DNA of 64,000 bases from Azospirillum oryzae (GTDB taxonomy: Bacteria; Pseudomonadota; Alphaproteobacteria; Azospirillales; Azospirillaceae): NCBI RefSeq assembly GCF_008364795.1, contig NZ_VTTM01000002.1, forward strand, positions 434,001 to 498,000. The letters are read 5' to 3'. Below are positions 8,587 to 17,681 of the stretch, piece after piece. Every line of letters starts with the position of its first letter. The first letter of the stretch is position 1. The notes below the pieces were generated by a model. The model was not told where the DNA came from. It worked only from the letters and a program-made list of their open reading frames with translations, and made no database searches. A program made the position numbers and the translations under genes.

Positions 8587-8592
8587 TATAAT
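8587..8592 (+). promoter_or_regulatory. consensus -10 box placed for a leaderless start
   Basis: A perfect TATAAT ends seven bases before the ATG at 8599, so transcription would begin at or within a base or two of that ATG. No Shine-Dalgarno sequence precedes the ATG. The -35 region is weak (TGGTCA, 18-base spacer). Confidence 0.4.
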
Positions 8593-8598
8593 CCGGCC

Positions 8599-9204
8599 AT
8601 GGCCGACCCGTCGAACCCAGACCGTCCTTCCGATCAATCGTCCGGCGATCCGCCTTCCTACGAATCGCTGGCGCGCCGCTATCTGGACCTGTGGCAGGAC
8701 CAATGGACGGCCAGCGCCGCCGATCCGGAAACGGCGGACATGATGACCCGCCTGTTCCAGATGATGGGGCAGGGCGCCGGGGCTTTTGGTTTCGGAATGG
8801 GCGGGTTCGGCACCGGCTCCATGGCCGGCACCGGCTGGGATCCCCGCCCGTGGCCATTCCCGAACACCGGCTACCCCCAACACGGACAGCCTTCCGATGA
8901 GCGATCGTCTGGCGGACGACAGGCAGGCGGGGGGGACTCCGCCCGGCACAGGGACAAGGCCGGGGAGGCGGCAGGGGCCGCGCCCGCTGGCCCTGCATCT
9001 GACGGCGGCTCTGGGCAGCTTGCTCAGCTCCTCGGCCGCATTGCCGCTCTTGAGGAACGGCTTGCTGCCCTGGAGTCCGGGCCTGCGGGACCGGGCGGCG
9101 GCGCTCAGGGACGAAATGTCGCAGGCCGACCGGATGACCCCGGACAGAAGGCCGGACGGAGCCCTGGCCGGGGTGGCGGGCGGCGCCGACCGCCTGACCG
9201 TTGA
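8599..9204 (+). CDS. putative PHA synthase-associated subunit, PhaE-like
   Basis: The product has 201 residues from the chosen ATG (MADPSNPD); an ATG at 8554 is an alternative with GGGGAG too close to it. The N-terminal segment YLDLWQDQWTASAADPETA resembles the start of PhaE, the non-catalytic subunit of class III PHA synthases. The middle is Gly/Phe-rich. The end has a heptad coil LAQLLGRIAALEERLAALES, as in PhaE relatives. The last 308 bases overlap phaC in a different frame. In the overlap the third codon positions of this frame hold many T, unlike the rest of the gene, because phaC constrains them. The role, supporting PHA synthase on granules, is inferred from context. Confidence 0.6.
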   Translation: MADPSNPDRPSDQSSGDPPSYESLARRYLDLWQDQWTASAADPETADMMTRLFQMMGQGAGAFGFGMGGFGTGSMAGTGWDPRPWPFPNTGYPQHGQPSDERSSGGRQAGGGDSARHRDKAGEAAGAAPAGPASDGGSGQLAQLLGRIAALEERLAALESGPAGPGGGAQGRNVAGRPDDPGQKAGRSPGRGGGRRRPPDR

Positions 9205-10237
9205 GGTCGACCGCGAGATTCGCCGCCGCATCGACGCCGTCCTGACCGGGATCGAGCGGTATCGCCACCACCCCTACCGCCGCGACCTGCCCGACCCGCC
9301 GGTGGTCTGGACGGAGGGCGGATCGCGCCTGCTGGATTATGGCGAGGGGGCCGGCGGCGATGGGGCGGGTGGCCGGCCGGTGCTGTTCGTGCCGTCGCTG
9401 GTCAATCGCGGCTATATCCTGGACCTGTCGCGGGACAAGAGCCTGATGCGCTGGCTGGCGGCGCACGGCTTCCGGCCGCTCCTGCTGGACTGGGGCAGGC
9501 CGGGGCTGCTGGAGCGCCGCTTCACCCTGACCGATTACATCGCCGGCCGGCTGGAGCGGGCGCTGGACTTCGTCGTCGAGACGGTGGGGGCGCCGGTGCC
9601 GGTCGCCGGCTATTGCATGGGCGGGCTGCTGGCCGCGGCGCTGGCGCAGCGCCGGCCGCGCGCCGTCGCCGGGCTGGTGCTGATGGCCACGCCGTGGGAT
9701 TTCCACGCGGAGGATGCGGCCACCGCGCGTCGGGTGGCGACCTTCATCCAGCCCTGGGGTCCGGTTCTGGACCGCTGGGGCGAGTTGCCGACCGATGCGC
9801 TGCAGGCGCTGTTCGCCCAGCTCGACCCGCTGCTGGCGCTGAAGAAATTCACCAGCTTCGCCCGCATGGCGCCGGACTCCCGCGCCGCGGCGGCCTTCGT
9901 CGCGCTGGAGGATTGGCTGAACGACGGGGTGCCGCTGGTGGCCGGGGTGGCGCGCGACGCGCTGGCCGGCTGGTACGGGCGCAACGACACCATGGCCGGC
10001 GCCTGGATGATCGCCGGCCTGCCGGTCGATCCGGGCGCCATCCGCGTCCCCACCCTGGCCCTGATCCCGGAGCGCGACCGCATCGTCCCGCCGGCCTCCG
10101 CCCTGGCGCTGGGCGCCGCGATCCCAGGCGCCCGGATTCTGCGCCCTCCCCTCGGCCATATCGGAATGGTTGTGAGTGCGGGCGCCGAGACCGGAGTGTG
10201 GAAGCCGCTGGCCGAATGGCTTGCTGCGACAGGTTAG
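8897..10237 (+). CDS. phaC: PHA synthase / alpha-beta hydrolase, PhaC type
   Basis: The product has 446 residues from ATG 8897. It has the alpha/beta-hydrolase fold with a cysteine nucleophile in VAGYCMGGLLAAALA, the lipase-like box typical of PhaC. The remaining triad is probably the Asp of LIPERDRIVPP and the His of PLGHIGM. The length is between class III (about 355) and class I (about 590). Later starts at 9116, 9134 or 9172 would shorten the overlap with the upstream gene. However, RPLALHLTAALGSLLSSSAA and the region after it have normal high-GC third positions, so the long form is preferred. It polymerises hydroxyacyl-CoA made by PhaA and PhaB downstream. Confidence 0.8.
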   Translation: MSDRLADDRQAGGTPPGTGTRPGRRQGPRPLALHLTAALGSLLSSSAALPLLRNGLLPWSPGLRDRAAALRDEMSQADRMTPDRRPDGALAGVAGGADRLTVEVDREIRRRIDAVLTGIERYRHHPYRRDLPDPPVVWTEGGSRLLDYGEGAGGDGAGGRPVLFVPSLVNRGYILDLSRDKSLMRWLAAHGFRPLLLDWGRPGLLERRFTLTDYIAGRLERALDFVVETVGAPVPVAGYCMGGLLAAALAQRRPRAVAGLVLMATPWDFHAEDAATARRVATFIQPWGPVLDRWGELPTDALQALFAQLDPLLALKKFTSFARMAPDSRAAAAFVALEDWLNDGVPLVAGVARDALAGWYGRNDTMAGAWMIAGLPVDPGAIRVPTLALIPERDRIVPPASALALGAAIPGARILRPPLGHIGMVVSAGAETGVWKPLAEWLAATG

Positions 10238-10316
10238 CGCCGCGACCTTCGGCCAGCTTGCACCTGTCATGTTGCCCGACTTAAGGTAACAATCACTCCG
10301 AGCGTCCCACCAGCGC

Positions 10317-10322
10317 TATAAT
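10317..10322 (+). promoter_or_regulatory. TATAAT -10 element before phaA
   Basis: A perfect TATAAT lies 28 bases before the phaA ATG. The -35 region 17 bases upstream (CACTCC) is poor, so an activator may be needed. The leader carries GAGGAG as ribosome site. Confidence 0.45.
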
Positions 10323-10350
10323 AAAACTGTCCTATTTCGAGGAGCGTTCA

Positions 10351-11526
10351 ATGACCGAAGTCGTCATCGCCGGTGCCGCCCGTACGCCCATCGGCAGCTT
10401 CAACGGTGCCCTCAGCGCCGTTCCCGCCCACGTCCTGGGCGAGGTCGCGATCCGCGAAGCGCTGGCCCGCGCCAAGACCGACGCGGCGGAAGTGAACGAG
10501 GTCATCTTTGGCCAGATCCTGACCGCCGGCCAGGGCCAGAACCCGGCCCGCCAGGCCGCCGTCAACGCCGGCATCCCGGTGGAGGCCACCGCCATCGGCG
10601 TCAACCAGCTCTGCGGTTCCGGCCTGCGCACCGTGGCGCTCGGCTATCAGGCGATCAAGAACGGCGACGCCGATATCCTGGTCGTCGGCGGCCAGGAGAG
10701 CATGAGCATGGCGCCGCACGTCATGCACCTGCGCAACGGCACCAAGATGGGTTCCGCCGAGATGCTCGATACCATGCTGCGCGACGGCCTGACCGACGCC
10801 TTCCATGGCTATCACATGGGCAACACCGCGGAAAACGTCGCCCAGAAGTGGCAGCTGACCCGTCAGGAGCAGGACGCCTTCGCCGCCGCCAGCCAGCAGA
10901 AGGCAGAGGCCGCCCAGAAGGCCGGCCGCTTCAAGGACGAGATCGTCCCGGTCACCATCAAGGGCCGCAAGGGCGACGTCGTCGTGTCGGACGACGAGTA
11001 TCCGAAGCACGGCACCACGGTGGAATCGCTGGCCAAGCTGCGCCCGGCCTTCTCGAAGGACGGCACGGTGACCGCCGGCAACGCCTCGGGCATCAATGAC
11101 GGCGCCGCCGCTCTGGTGCTGATGACGGCGGAGAACGCGGCCAAGCGCGGCGTCACCCCGCTGGCCCGCATCGTCTCCTGGGCGACCGCCGGCGTCGATC
11201 CGTCGATCATGGGCACCGGCCCGATCCCGGCCTCGCGCAAGGCGCTGGAAAAGGCCGGCTGGACCGTCGACGACCTCGACCTGATCGAGGCGAACGAGGC
11301 CTTCGCCGCCCAGGCGCTGGCCGTCAACAAGGACCTGGGCTGGGACACCAGCAAGGTCAACGTCAATGGCGGCGCCATCGCGCTCGGCCACCCGGTCGGT
11401 GCTTCGGGCGCCCGCGTGCTGACCACGCTGCTGTTCGAAATGCAGAAGCGTGACGCGAAGAAGGGCCTCGCCACCCTGTGCATCGGCGGCGGCATGGGCA
11501 TCGCCCTCTGCGTCCAGCGCGACTGA
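10351..11526 (+). CDS. phaA: acetyl-CoA C-acetyltransferase (beta-ketothiolase)
   Basis: The product has 391 residues, the usual thiolase length. It condenses two acetyl-CoA to acetoacetyl-CoA, the first step to poly-3-hydroxybutyrate. The acylated cysteine is in [14 protein letters not shown] near residue 88. [28 protein letters not shown] (catalytic His) and [10 protein letters not shown] (proton-donor Cys) are all intact. GAGGAG precedes the ATG. It is followed by a hairpin and then phaB, so the two may be one transcript with partial readthrough. Confidence 0.97.
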   Translation: MTEVVIAGAARTPIGSFNGALSAVPAHVLGEVAIREALARAKTDAAEVNEVIFGQILTAGQGQNPARQAAVNAGIPVEATAIGVNQLCGSGLRTVALGYQAIKNGDADILVVGGQESMSMAPHVMHLRNGTKMGSAEMLDTMLRDGLTDAFHGYHMGNTAENVAQKWQLTRQEQDAFAAASQQKAEAAQKAGRFKDEIVPVTIKGRKGDVVVSDDEYPKHGTTVESLAKLRPAFSKDGTVTAGNASGINDGAAALVLMTAENAAKRGVTPLARIVSWATAGVDPSIMGTGPIPASRKALEKAGWTVDDLDLIEANEAFAAQALAVNKDLGWDTSKVNVNGGAIALGHPVGASGARVLTTLLFEMQKRDAKKGLATLCIGGGMGIALCVQRD

Positions 11527-11535
11527 TGACCGGAC

Positions 11536-11564
11536 GGGCCGCTTTCCAATAGGGCAAGCGGCCC
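11536..11564 (+). terminator. strong hairpin between phaA and phaB
   Basis: A perfect nine-pair stem GGGCCGCTT/AAGCGGCCC with an 11-base loop begins 10 bases after the phaA stop. There is no U-run, so it may protect the phaA mRNA end or attenuate rather than fully terminate. Confidence 0.5.
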
Positions 11565-11674
11565 GCTTCGATTATGGCTCGGGACATCCGCCGGACCTGC
11601 GGAGGGAGCCCCGTACCCAATAATAAAAAGTCAAAGAAACCAACCAATCATCACTAAATCTGGGGAGAAGAACT

Positions 11675-12397
11675 ATGGCTCGTGTTGCAGTCGTCACTGG
11701 TGGCACCCGCGGCATCGGCGAGGCGGTTGCCGTCGCCCTGAAGAACGCCGGTTACAAGGTCGCCGCCAACTATGCCGGCAACGATCAGGCGGCCGAGGAG
11801 TTCACCGCCCGCACCGGCATCCCGACCTACAAGTTCGACGTCGCGGATTTCGACGCCTGCAAGAAGGGGATCGCCGCGATCGAGTCCGACCTGGGCCCGG
11901 TCGACGTGCTCATCAACAACGCCGGCATCACCCGTGACGGCGTGATGCACCGCATGACCTACGATCAGTGGGAGAAGGTGATCCACACCAACCTGTCCTC
12001 CTGCTTCAATATGTGCCGCAACGTCATCGACGGCATGCGCGAGCGTGGTTTCGGCCGCATCGTCAACATCGGCTCGGTCAACGGCCAGGCCGGCCAGTAC
12101 GGTCAGGTCAACTACGCCGCGGCGAAGTCCGGCATCCACGGCTTCACCAAGGCGCTGGCGCAGGAGAGTGCGGCCAAGGGCATCACCGTCAACGCCATCG
12201 CCCCCGGCTACATCGACACCGACATGGTGCGCGCGGTGCCGGCCAACGTGCTGGAGAAGATCGTCGCCCGCATCCCGGTCGGCCGCCTGGGCCGCGCGTC
12301 TGAGATTGCCAAGGCCGTGCTGTACCTCGTCGACGACGACAACGGCTTCATGACCGGCTCGACCCTGTCGGTCAACGGCGGCCAGCACATGTATTGA
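11675..12397 (+). CDS. phaB: acetoacetyl-CoA reductase
   Basis: The product has 240 residues of the short-chain dehydrogenase family. The NADPH-binding motif is VTGGTRGIGEAV. NNAG is at about residues 87-90. The catalytic Ser is in NIGSVNGQ, and Tyr and Lys are in YAAAKSG. It reduces acetoacetyl-CoA to (R)-3-hydroxybutyryl-CoA for PhaC. GGGGAGAAG precedes the ATG within an unusually A-rich leader (11615-11674), which may favour ribosome loading. It follows phaA by 148 bases. Confidence 0.96.
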   Translation: MARVAVVTGGTRGIGEAVAVALKNAGYKVAANYAGNDQAAEEFTARTGIPTYKFDVADFDACKKGIAAIESDLGPVDVLINNAGITRDGVMHRMTYDQWEKVIHTNLSSCFNMCRNVIDGMRERGFGRIVNIGSVNGQAGQYGQVNYAAAKSGIHGFTKALAQESAAKGITVNAIAPGYIDTDMVRAVPANVLEKIVARIPVGRLGRASEIAKAVLYLVDDDNGFMTGSTLSVNGGQHMY

Positions 12398-12604
12398 TCC
12401 CAGGCCCTGATCCCTGGCCGGGTCTCGCACCCCGGTTCATAAGTTGTGACGAAGCCCCTTTCCTGCGCCCGGCCGGACCCTTGGTCCGCCGGGGGTGGGG
12501 GAGGGGTTTTGTTTTGGAATCAGCCCCGCCGCACTTGACGGACCGGCCGCCGAGTTGAAGGTTATCGTCCGTTTCGGATGCACCACCACATTGGACACCC
12601 CGCG

Positions 12605-14131
12605 ATGCCCTACACCTCGTTGCGTGACTTCATCGACCGGCTGGAGAAGGCGGGGCGGCTGGTGGTGGTGAAGGAACCGGTGTCCACCGTGCTTGAGATG
12701 ACCGAGATCCAGACCCGCCTGCTGGCCGAGAACGGCCCGGCGGTGCTGTTCGAGAATGTCGTCAAGGCCGACGGCACGCGCTCCGAGATGCCGGTGCTGG
12801 TCAACCTGTTCGGCACGGTGGAGCGGGTCGCCTGGGGGATGGACCGCGAGCCGCACCAGCTGCGCGCGGTCGGCGAAACGCTGGCCTTCCTCAAGCAGCC
12901 GGAGCCGCCGGGCGGCTTCCGCGAGGCGCTGGAACTGATCCCGCTCGCCAAGACCGTGCTGTCGATGAAGCCGAAGACCGTCGGCTCGGCGCCGTGCCAG
13001 GAGGTGGTGCTGACCGGCGACGACATCGACCTCGGCCGCCTGCCGGTGCAGAGCTGCTGGCCGGGCGAGCCGGCGCCGCTCATCACCTGGCCGCTGGTGG
13101 TGACCAAGGGCCCGACGGGCAAGCGCGAGGACGACTTCAACCTCGGCATCTACCGCATGCAGGTGCTGGGGAAGAATAAGACCATCATGCGCTGGCTGAA
13201 GCATCGCGGCGGCGCCCAGCACCATCACCGCTGGGCCGCCCATCAAGAGAAAAAGGGCGGCAAGCGCGAGCCGCTGCCCTGCGCCGTCGTGCTGGGGGCC
13301 GATCCCGGCACCATCCTGGCGGCGGTGACGCCGGTGCCCGACACCCTGTCCGAATACCAGTTCGCCGGCCTGCTGCGCGGCAAGAAGGTCGAGCTGGTGG
13401 AGTGCAAGACGGTGCCGCTGAAGGTGCCGGCCCAAGCGGAAATCGTCCTGGAGGGCCATGTCAGCCTGGACGAGTATGCCGACGAGGGGCCCTACGGCGA
13501 CCACACCGGCTATTACAACTCGGTCGAGCCCTTCCCGGTCTTCACCGTCACCGCCATGACGATGCGGCGCAAGCCGATTTATCTCTCCACCTTCACCGGC
13601 CGGCCGCCCGACGAACCGTCGGTGCTGGGCGAGGCGCTGAACGAGGTGTTCATCCCGCTGCTGGTCCAGCAATTCCCGGAAATCGTCGATTTCTGGCTGC
13701 CGCCGGAAGGCTGCTCCTACCGCATCGCGGTGGTCAGCATGAAGAAGGCCTATCCCGGCCACGCCAAGCGGGTGATGATGGGCGTCTGGTCCTTCCTGCG
13801 CCAGTTCATGTACACGAAGTGGGTGATCGTCGTGGACGACGACATCGACGCGCGGAACTGGAAGGACGTGATGTGGGCGATCTCCACCCGCATGGACCCG
13901 GCCCGCGACATCACGGTGATCGAGGGCACGCCGATCGACTATCTCGACTTCGCCAGCCCGGAGTCGGGGCTTGGCGGCAAGGTCGGTCTGGACGCCACCA
14001 ACAAATGGCCGCCGGAGACCAAGCGCGAATGGGGCGAGAAGCTCCACATGACCGATGAGGTCGTGGAGAAGGTCAGCCGCAAATGGGACCTGTACGGCCT
14101 GCCCGGCAGCGGGAAGCCGATCTGGAAGTGA
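12605..14131 (+). CDS. ubiD: UbiD-family decarboxylase
   Basis: The product has 508 residues from ATG 12605 ([14 protein letters not shown]); nine extra codons upstream are possible. UbiD enzymes use prenylated FMN, made by UbiX, for reversible decarboxylation. The ubiquinone-pathway member acts on octaprenyl-4-hydroxybenzoate. Visible family motifs are [11 protein letters not shown] near residue 200 and [13 protein letters not shown] near 297-309, which contains the Glu-Gly-Pro active-site turn. Length fits E. coli UbiD (497). No ubiX is in the window, so assignment to ubiquinone synthesis rather than another aromatic acid is probable, not proven. Confidence 0.88.
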   Translation: MPYTSLRDFIDRLEKAGRLVVVKEPVSTVLEMTEIQTRLLAENGPAVLFENVVKADGTRSEMPVLVNLFGTVERVAWGMDREPHQLRAVGETLAFLKQPEPPGGFREALELIPLAKTVLSMKPKTVGSAPCQEVVLTGDDIDLGRLPVQSCWPGEPAPLITWPLVVTKGPTGKREDDFNLGIYRMQVLGKNKTIMRWLKHRGGAQHHHRWAAHQEKKGGKREPLPCAVVLGADPGTILAAVTPVPDTLSEYQFAGLLRGKKVELVECKTVPLKVPAQAEIVLEGHVSLDEYADEGPYGDHTGYYNSVEPFPVFTVTAMTMRRKPIYLSTFTGRPPDEPSVLGEALNEVFIPLLVQQFPEIVDFWLPPEGCSYRIAVVSMKKAYPGHAKRVMMGVWSFLRQFMYTKWVIVVDDDIDARNWKDVMWAISTRMDPARDITVIEGTPIDYLDFASPESGLGGKVGLDATNKWPPETKREWGEKLHMTDEVVEKVSRKWDLYGLPGSGKPIWK

Positions 14132-14139
14132 GGTGAGCG

Positions 14140-14167
14140 CCCTCTCCCGGCTTGGGTCGGGAGAGGG
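14140..14167. repeat. REP-like palindrome CCCTCTCCCG/CGGGAGAGGG
   Basis: A perfect 10-base-pair inverted repeat with an eight-base loop lies between the convergent ubiD and DUF971 genes. The core is shared with copies at 33473, 46727 and 46801. It can act as a bidirectional terminator and looks like a dispersed repeat. Confidence 0.7.
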
Positions 14168-14173
14168 ACACGA

Positions 14174-14572
14174 TCACCGCCGCGGGTCGCGGCTCAGGCC
14201 CTTGGCCTGCAACTCCTCAAGATATTCGGCCCACAGGGTCTCCTGTTCGGTGCCGATCTCGTAGAGGTATTTCCAGCTGTAGATGCCGCTGTCGTGCAAA
14301 TCGTCGAAGACGATGCGGATGGCGTAATTGCCGACCGGCTCCAGCCGCATGATGCCGACATGGCGGCGGCCGGCGACGGTCTGCTTCTGGCTGGGGTTGT
14401 GGCCCTGCACCTCGGCGGACGGGCTGACCACGCGCAGGAACTCCGCCGGGTAGGAGAAGGTCCGGCCGTCGTCGAAATCGACCTCCAGCCGCTTCTCCTC
14501 CTTCTTCAGGCGGATTTCGGTCGGCCAGTGGACCGTGCCGAATCCATCGCCTGTCTCGGCGCCTGCACTCAT
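14174..14572 (-). CDS. DUF971 domain protein
   Basis: The product has 132 residues. [20 protein letters not shown], the later [11 protein letters not shown], and [20 protein letters not shown] match the DUF971 / gamma-butyrobetaine hydroxylase N-terminal-like domain. Eukaryotic relatives bind zinc; some bacterial ones are linked to iron-sulfur cluster assembly. Its start overlaps the end of the Trm112 gene by four bases (ATGA), so it is translationally coupled at the end of the minus-strand operon from prdX. Its own activity is unknown. Confidence 0.88.
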   Translation of the reverse strand: MSAGAETGDGFGTVHWPTEIRLKKEEKRLEVDFDDGRTFSYPAEFLRVVSPSAEVQGHNPSQKQTVAGRRHVGIMRLEPVGNYAIRIVFDDLHDSGIYSWKYLYEIGTEQETLWAEYLEELQAKGLSRDPRR

Positions 14573-14799
14573 CGCTGCGACCCCGCCTTGTCCAGGCTGC
14601 GGGCCTCGTCGATCAGCATGATCGGGATGCCGTCGCGAATCGGATAGGCCAGCCCGGCACGCTCGCTGACCAGTTCGGCGCGCTCGGCATCATAGCGCAG
14701 CGGACCCTTGGTCAGCGGGCAGACCAGAATCTCCAGCAGCTTGGGGTCGACGCGGGCGTTGGTTTTCGCGTCGCTGCTCTTGTCCTCGGGCGTCGCCAT
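14569..14799 (-). CDS. Trm112/YcaR-family small protein
   Basis: The product has 76 residues. The core [17 protein letters not shown] followed by [18 protein letters not shown] is diagnostic of the Trm112 family, small zinc-ribbon-like proteins that in other domains activate methyltransferases. Here only one of the usual cysteines is present, as in many proteobacterial YcaR proteins. An N-terminal extension of about 20 polar residues precedes the domain. The ATG giving MATPEDK was chosen for GAGACACGAG upstream. It overlaps DUF971 by four bases. Confidence 0.88.
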   Translation of the reverse strand: MATPEDKSSDAKTNARVDPKLLEILVCPLTKGPLRYDAERAELVSERAGLAYPIRDGIPIMLIDEARSLDKAGSQR

Positions 14800-14845
14800 C
14801 TCGTGTCTCATAATGATTGGAAGAAGGGCGGTGATTGGAAGACCG

Positions 14846-15526
14846 TCAATGCTTGGGCGGCGGACCGTCCCCGTCATGGCTGTCGAGAATGGCCATCTCG
14901 ACCAGTCCGATCAAGAGCTTCCCGCGTTCCGCCAGGGTCGGCGCCTCCAGCAGCGCCTGTTTCTCGCCGGGCGTGAAGGGGCAGATCATCGCCAGCGAGT
15001 TGACCAGCCGCTCGTCCAGCGTCGATTCGATGGATTTCCAGTCGACCGACAGGCCCTGGACGCGGAAATAGGTCTTCAGCGCGCCGAGCAGCCGGTTGCG
15101 GTCGATATCGCCGCAGGCCTCGGGCTCCAGATCGGTGCGGAAGGGGCGCCAGTCGGGAACCACCCGCCGATAGCCGCGCGCACCCTCCACCTCGCGTCCG
15201 ATCTCGAACCGGGCGACTCCGGTCAGGGTGATCAGAAGGCGGCCGTCGTCGGTCTCGGCGAAGCTGGTGATGCGGCCGGCACAGCCGCAGGGATAGACGG
15301 CCGGCTCGCGCTCGCGTCCGGCCGGGTCGAGGGGCTGGACCATGCCGATCATGCGGCCGCTGCCCAGCGCGTCCTCGACCATGGCGAGATAGCGCGGCTC
15401 GAAGATGTTCAGCGGCAACCGCGCCCGCGGCAGCAGCAGAACGCCGGCCAGCGGGAAGATCGGCATCATCGCCGGCAACTGGCTGAACTCAGGGTCGAAG
15501 GGGTATCTGGTGGGGTTTCTGGTCAT
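14846..15526 (-). CDS. LON substrate-binding-domain protein
   Basis: The product has 226 residues made of the Lon N-terminal domain alone, without ATPase or protease parts. The signature is [20 protein letters not shown] followed by [13 protein letters not shown]. Later [20 protein letters not shown] matches the helical end of the domain. Such stand-alone domains are thought to bind unfolded substrates or act as adaptors, but the role is unproven. It sits between the chaperone-like cnoX and Trm112 in one operon, 57 bases after cnoX and 46 before Trm112, consistent with protein quality control. Confidence 0.9.
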   Translation of the reverse strand: MTRNPTRYPFDPEFSQLPAMMPIFPLAGVLLLPRARLPLNIFEPRYLAMVEDALGSGRMIGMVQPLDPAGREREPAVYPCGCAGRITSFAETDDGRLLITLTGVARFEIGREVEGARGYRRVVPDWRPFRTDLEPEACGDIDRNRLLGALKTYFRVQGLSVDWKSIESTLDERLVNSLAMICPFTPGEKQALLEAPTLAERGKLLIGLVEMAILDSHDGDGPPPKH

Positions 15527-15583
15527 GCCAATCAGATAGAACCCCTTCGCCGATGGAACAGCCGTCCTGTTTTCGGAAAAGCG

Positions 15584-16576
15584 TCAGCTGAACATCATGG
15601 TCGACAGACGGCGGCGGGTCTTCACCGTCAGCGGGTCGGTCTGGCCGAACGCCTCGAAGAACTTCACCAACTGCTTGCGGGCGCCGTCGTCGTTCCAGGT
15701 CCGGTCGCGCTTGAAGATTTCCAGAAGCTCGTCCACCGCCGCTTCACGCTTGCCGGCGGCGAACAGCGCCATGGCGAGGTCGAAGCGCGAGGCATGGTCG
15801 TTCGGGTCGTGGGCGACCTTTTCCATCAGCTCCGGGATCGGGCCGGCATTGGCGGCCTGCTCCGCCACGTCGAGAGCGGCGCGGACGTTGGCCAGCTCCT
15901 TGTCCTTGGCGATGGCTTCCGGGGCCTGGGCCAGCATCTGCTTGGCATTCTCCAGGTCGCCGGCGGCGATCAGGCAGCGGATGATGCCGGCATAGGCCTG
16001 GGCGTTCTCCGGCTCGGCCTGCATGATCTGGCTGTAGAGGTCGAGCGCGCCCTGCAGGTCGCCGGCTTCCATCATTTCTTTGGCCTGGGCGAAGGCCTCT
16101 TCCAGCAGCTCGCCGGCACCACCGCCGGCCCCGGCCTGCTTGGCCAGCGCCACCAGCTTGTCGACGAAGGCCTTCACCTGCGATTCGGGCAGGGCGCCCA
16201 TGAAGCCGTCGACCGGACGGCCCTGGAAGAAGGCATAGACCGCCGGGATCGACTGCACGCGCAGCTGCGAGGCGATCATCGGGTTGGCGTCGGTGTCGAT
16301 CTTCACCAGGCGCACCGCGCCCTTGGCGGCGCGCACCACCTTTTCGATGATCGGACCCAGCTGCTTGCAGGGGCCGCACCAGGGTGCCCAGAAATCGACG
16401 ATCACCGGGACGTCGGCCGAGGCCTCGATCACGTCCGCCATGAAGGCGCGGTCGGTGCTGTCCTTGACGATGTCGGCGGCACCGGGGGCGGCACCGGGAG
16501 CGGCGGGCTTGGACCCGTTGGCGGGGGGCATGGAGAACATGGCGTGTTTCGGTCCCGTTGGTGATGCCTGGCCCAT
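15584..16576 (-). CDS. cnoX: thioredoxin-TPR co-chaperone, CnoX/YbbN type
   Basis: The product has 330 residues from the chosen ATG (MGQASPTG); starts at 16540 or 16597 are possible. A thioredoxin domain at about residues 50-150 has the active site WAPWCGPCKQLGPI with both cysteines. It is followed by about 170 residues of tetratricopeptide helices (repeated DLYSQIMQAEPENAQAY-like units). CnoX proteins hold unfolded proteins for GroEL or DnaK under oxidative stress and can form mixed disulfides. The gene is in an operon with prdX upstream and the LON-domain gene downstream. Confidence 0.9.
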   Translation of the reverse strand: MGQASPTGPKHAMFSMPPANGSKPAAPGAAPGAADIVKDSTDRAFMADVIEASADVPVIVDFWAPWCGPCKQLGPIIEKVVRAAKGAVRLVKIDTDANPMIASQLRVQSIPAVYAFFQGRPVDGFMGALPESQVKAFVDKLVALAKQAGAGGGAGELLEEAFAQAKEMMEAGDLQGALDLYSQIMQAEPENAQAYAGIIRCLIAAGDLENAKQMLAQAPEAIAKDKELANVRAALDVAEQAANAGPIPELMEKVAHDPNDHASRFDLAMALFAAGKREAAVDELLEIFKRDRTWNDDGARKQLVKFFEAFGQTDPLTVKTRRRLSTMMFS

Positions 16577-16704
16577 TAGGACATCCCGGTGGGCCATGGA
16601 GTTGCCGGTCAGGCCGCTGGCGGTCCGGACCCTGTCGTTGGCGACATATGTGAGCGCGCAAGGCGGCTCAGGCAAGCATTGCGTGGAAACGGCCGCCCTG
16701 CCGG

Positions 16705-17277
16705 TCAGTCCGCCCTGTCGCTCTCTGCGCGGCCGAACTCGACGATCGCCGGTTCGTGACCGCAGGCCCGGATGAAGCGCAGCAGGTCGTCGCGCCGGAT
16801 CGCCGTGGTGCGGTCGTTCAGCAGCGGATGATAGTTCAGCAGCTCATGCTCCATCATCGCCTGCTGCAGGACCACGCGAACCTTGCGCTCGGTGTCGTTG
16901 ACCAGGGCGAAGGGCGTGACCGATCCCGGCCGGATGCCGAGGAAGCGCCAGAGCCGCTCCGCCGAGGCGAAGGACAGCCGCGCCGACCCGATGACCTTGT
17001 CCAGCCGGTTCAGGTCGACCTGCGCATCCTCCAGCGCCACCACCAGCCAATGCTGGTCCTTCTTGTCCTTCAGGAACAGGTTCTTGCAATGGCCGCCGGG
17101 CAGAGCGCCGCGCAGGGCCTTGCTCTCCTCCACCGTGTGCAGCGGGGGGTGGCTGTGCGTGGTCGCCTGGATGCCCAGCGCGTCGAGCCGCGCCAGCAAC
17201 TGGTCCGGAGAGGTCGGAAGCGGCGCGTCGCCATCTGGCAGGGAGACGCCCGGAAGGGAGGTCGATGCGGTGTCCAT
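16705..17277 (-). CDS. prdX: prolyl-tRNA editing protein (YbaK/ProX family)
   Basis: The product has 190 residues. The YbaK/aaRS-associated domain is recognised by HTVEESKALRGALPGGHCKN, the following LFLKDKK, and the FALVNDTERKVRVVLQQAMM region. Proteins of this group hydrolyse mischarged tRNA-Pro carrying Ala or Cys, backing up prolyl-tRNA synthetase editing. The ATG giving MDTASTS is chosen over an in-frame extension of 88 codons that runs antisense through the tRNA-Gly. It is first in the minus-strand operon and 65 bases from the tRNA-Gly promoter, to which it is divergent. Confidence 0.9.
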   Translation of the reverse strand: MDTASTSLPGVSLPDGDAPLPTSPDQLLARLDALGIQATTHSHPPLHTVEESKALRGALPGGHCKNLFLKDKKDQHWLVVALEDAQVDLNRLDKVIGSARLSFASAERLWRFLGIRPGSVTPFALVNDTERKVRVVLQQAMMEHELLNYHPLLNDRTTAIRRDDLLRFIRACGHEPAIVEFGRAESDRAD

Positions 17278-17341
17278 GACAGCCCTTTTACCGACTGCGC
17301 GGAAAATCGTCCAGACGGTGAAAAAAACTGAAACAAGGCCC

Positions 17342-17369
17342 TTGCATTGCGTCGGCCGATGAGTATAGT
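17342..17369 (+). promoter_or_regulatory. sigma70-type promoter of tRNA-Gly
   Basis: TTGCAT (17342-17347) and TATAGT (17364-17369) are spaced by 16 bases, about 70 bases before the tRNA. Confidence 0.5.
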
Positions 17370-17438
17370 CCGCCGCACACCGCCGGACGGCACCGACAAG
17401 TTGCTGAAGCAAAAGTTGGTTGGAAGGCGGTACGGAGC

Positions 17439-17513
17439 GCGGGCGTAGCTCAGGGGTAGAGCACAACCTTGCCAAGGTTGGGGTCGAGGGTTCGAATCCC
17501 TTCGCCCGCTCCA
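17439..17513 (+). tRNA. tRNA-Gly (GCC)
   Basis: The acceptor GCGGGCG pairs with CGCCCGC, followed by T and an encoded CCA. The anticodon stem CAACC/GGTTG encloses TTGCCAA, giving GCC. The T-arm GAGGGTTCGAATCCCTT is canonical. Length is 75 bases. Confidence 0.97.
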
Positions 17514-17550
17514 GTTTCCTCCGGTCTTTACGCCGGAGCATGCGATCTCA

Positions 17551-17579
17551 AAAGGCCGGACCATCGGGTGCCGGCCTTT
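17551..17579 (+). terminator. intrinsic terminator after tRNA-Gly
   Basis: AAAGGCCGG and CCGGCCTTT form a perfect nine-pair stem with an 11-base loop, 38 bases after the tRNA. The short T-run is part of the stem. It could also serve the opposite strand. Confidence 0.75.
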
Positions 17580-17681
17580 CGCATTTTGGCTGCGTGACAG
17601 CTTGCGCATCTTGCCCGTCGTGACGGTGCCGTCCGTGAGCCGGAGGCCCGGTCGGACGGCACACGGTCACTGCATAGCGTT

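Noticed and set aside
12437..14047. 536-codon minus-strand frame opposite ubiD
   Set aside because: Arg/His/Gln-rich translation typical of the antisense of high-GC genes; the plus frame is an obvious UbiD.
17278..17541. N-terminal extension of prdX reaching through tRNA-Gly
   Set aside because: The extension runs antisense through the tRNA and its terminator side; the ATG at 17277 directly precedes the conserved domain.
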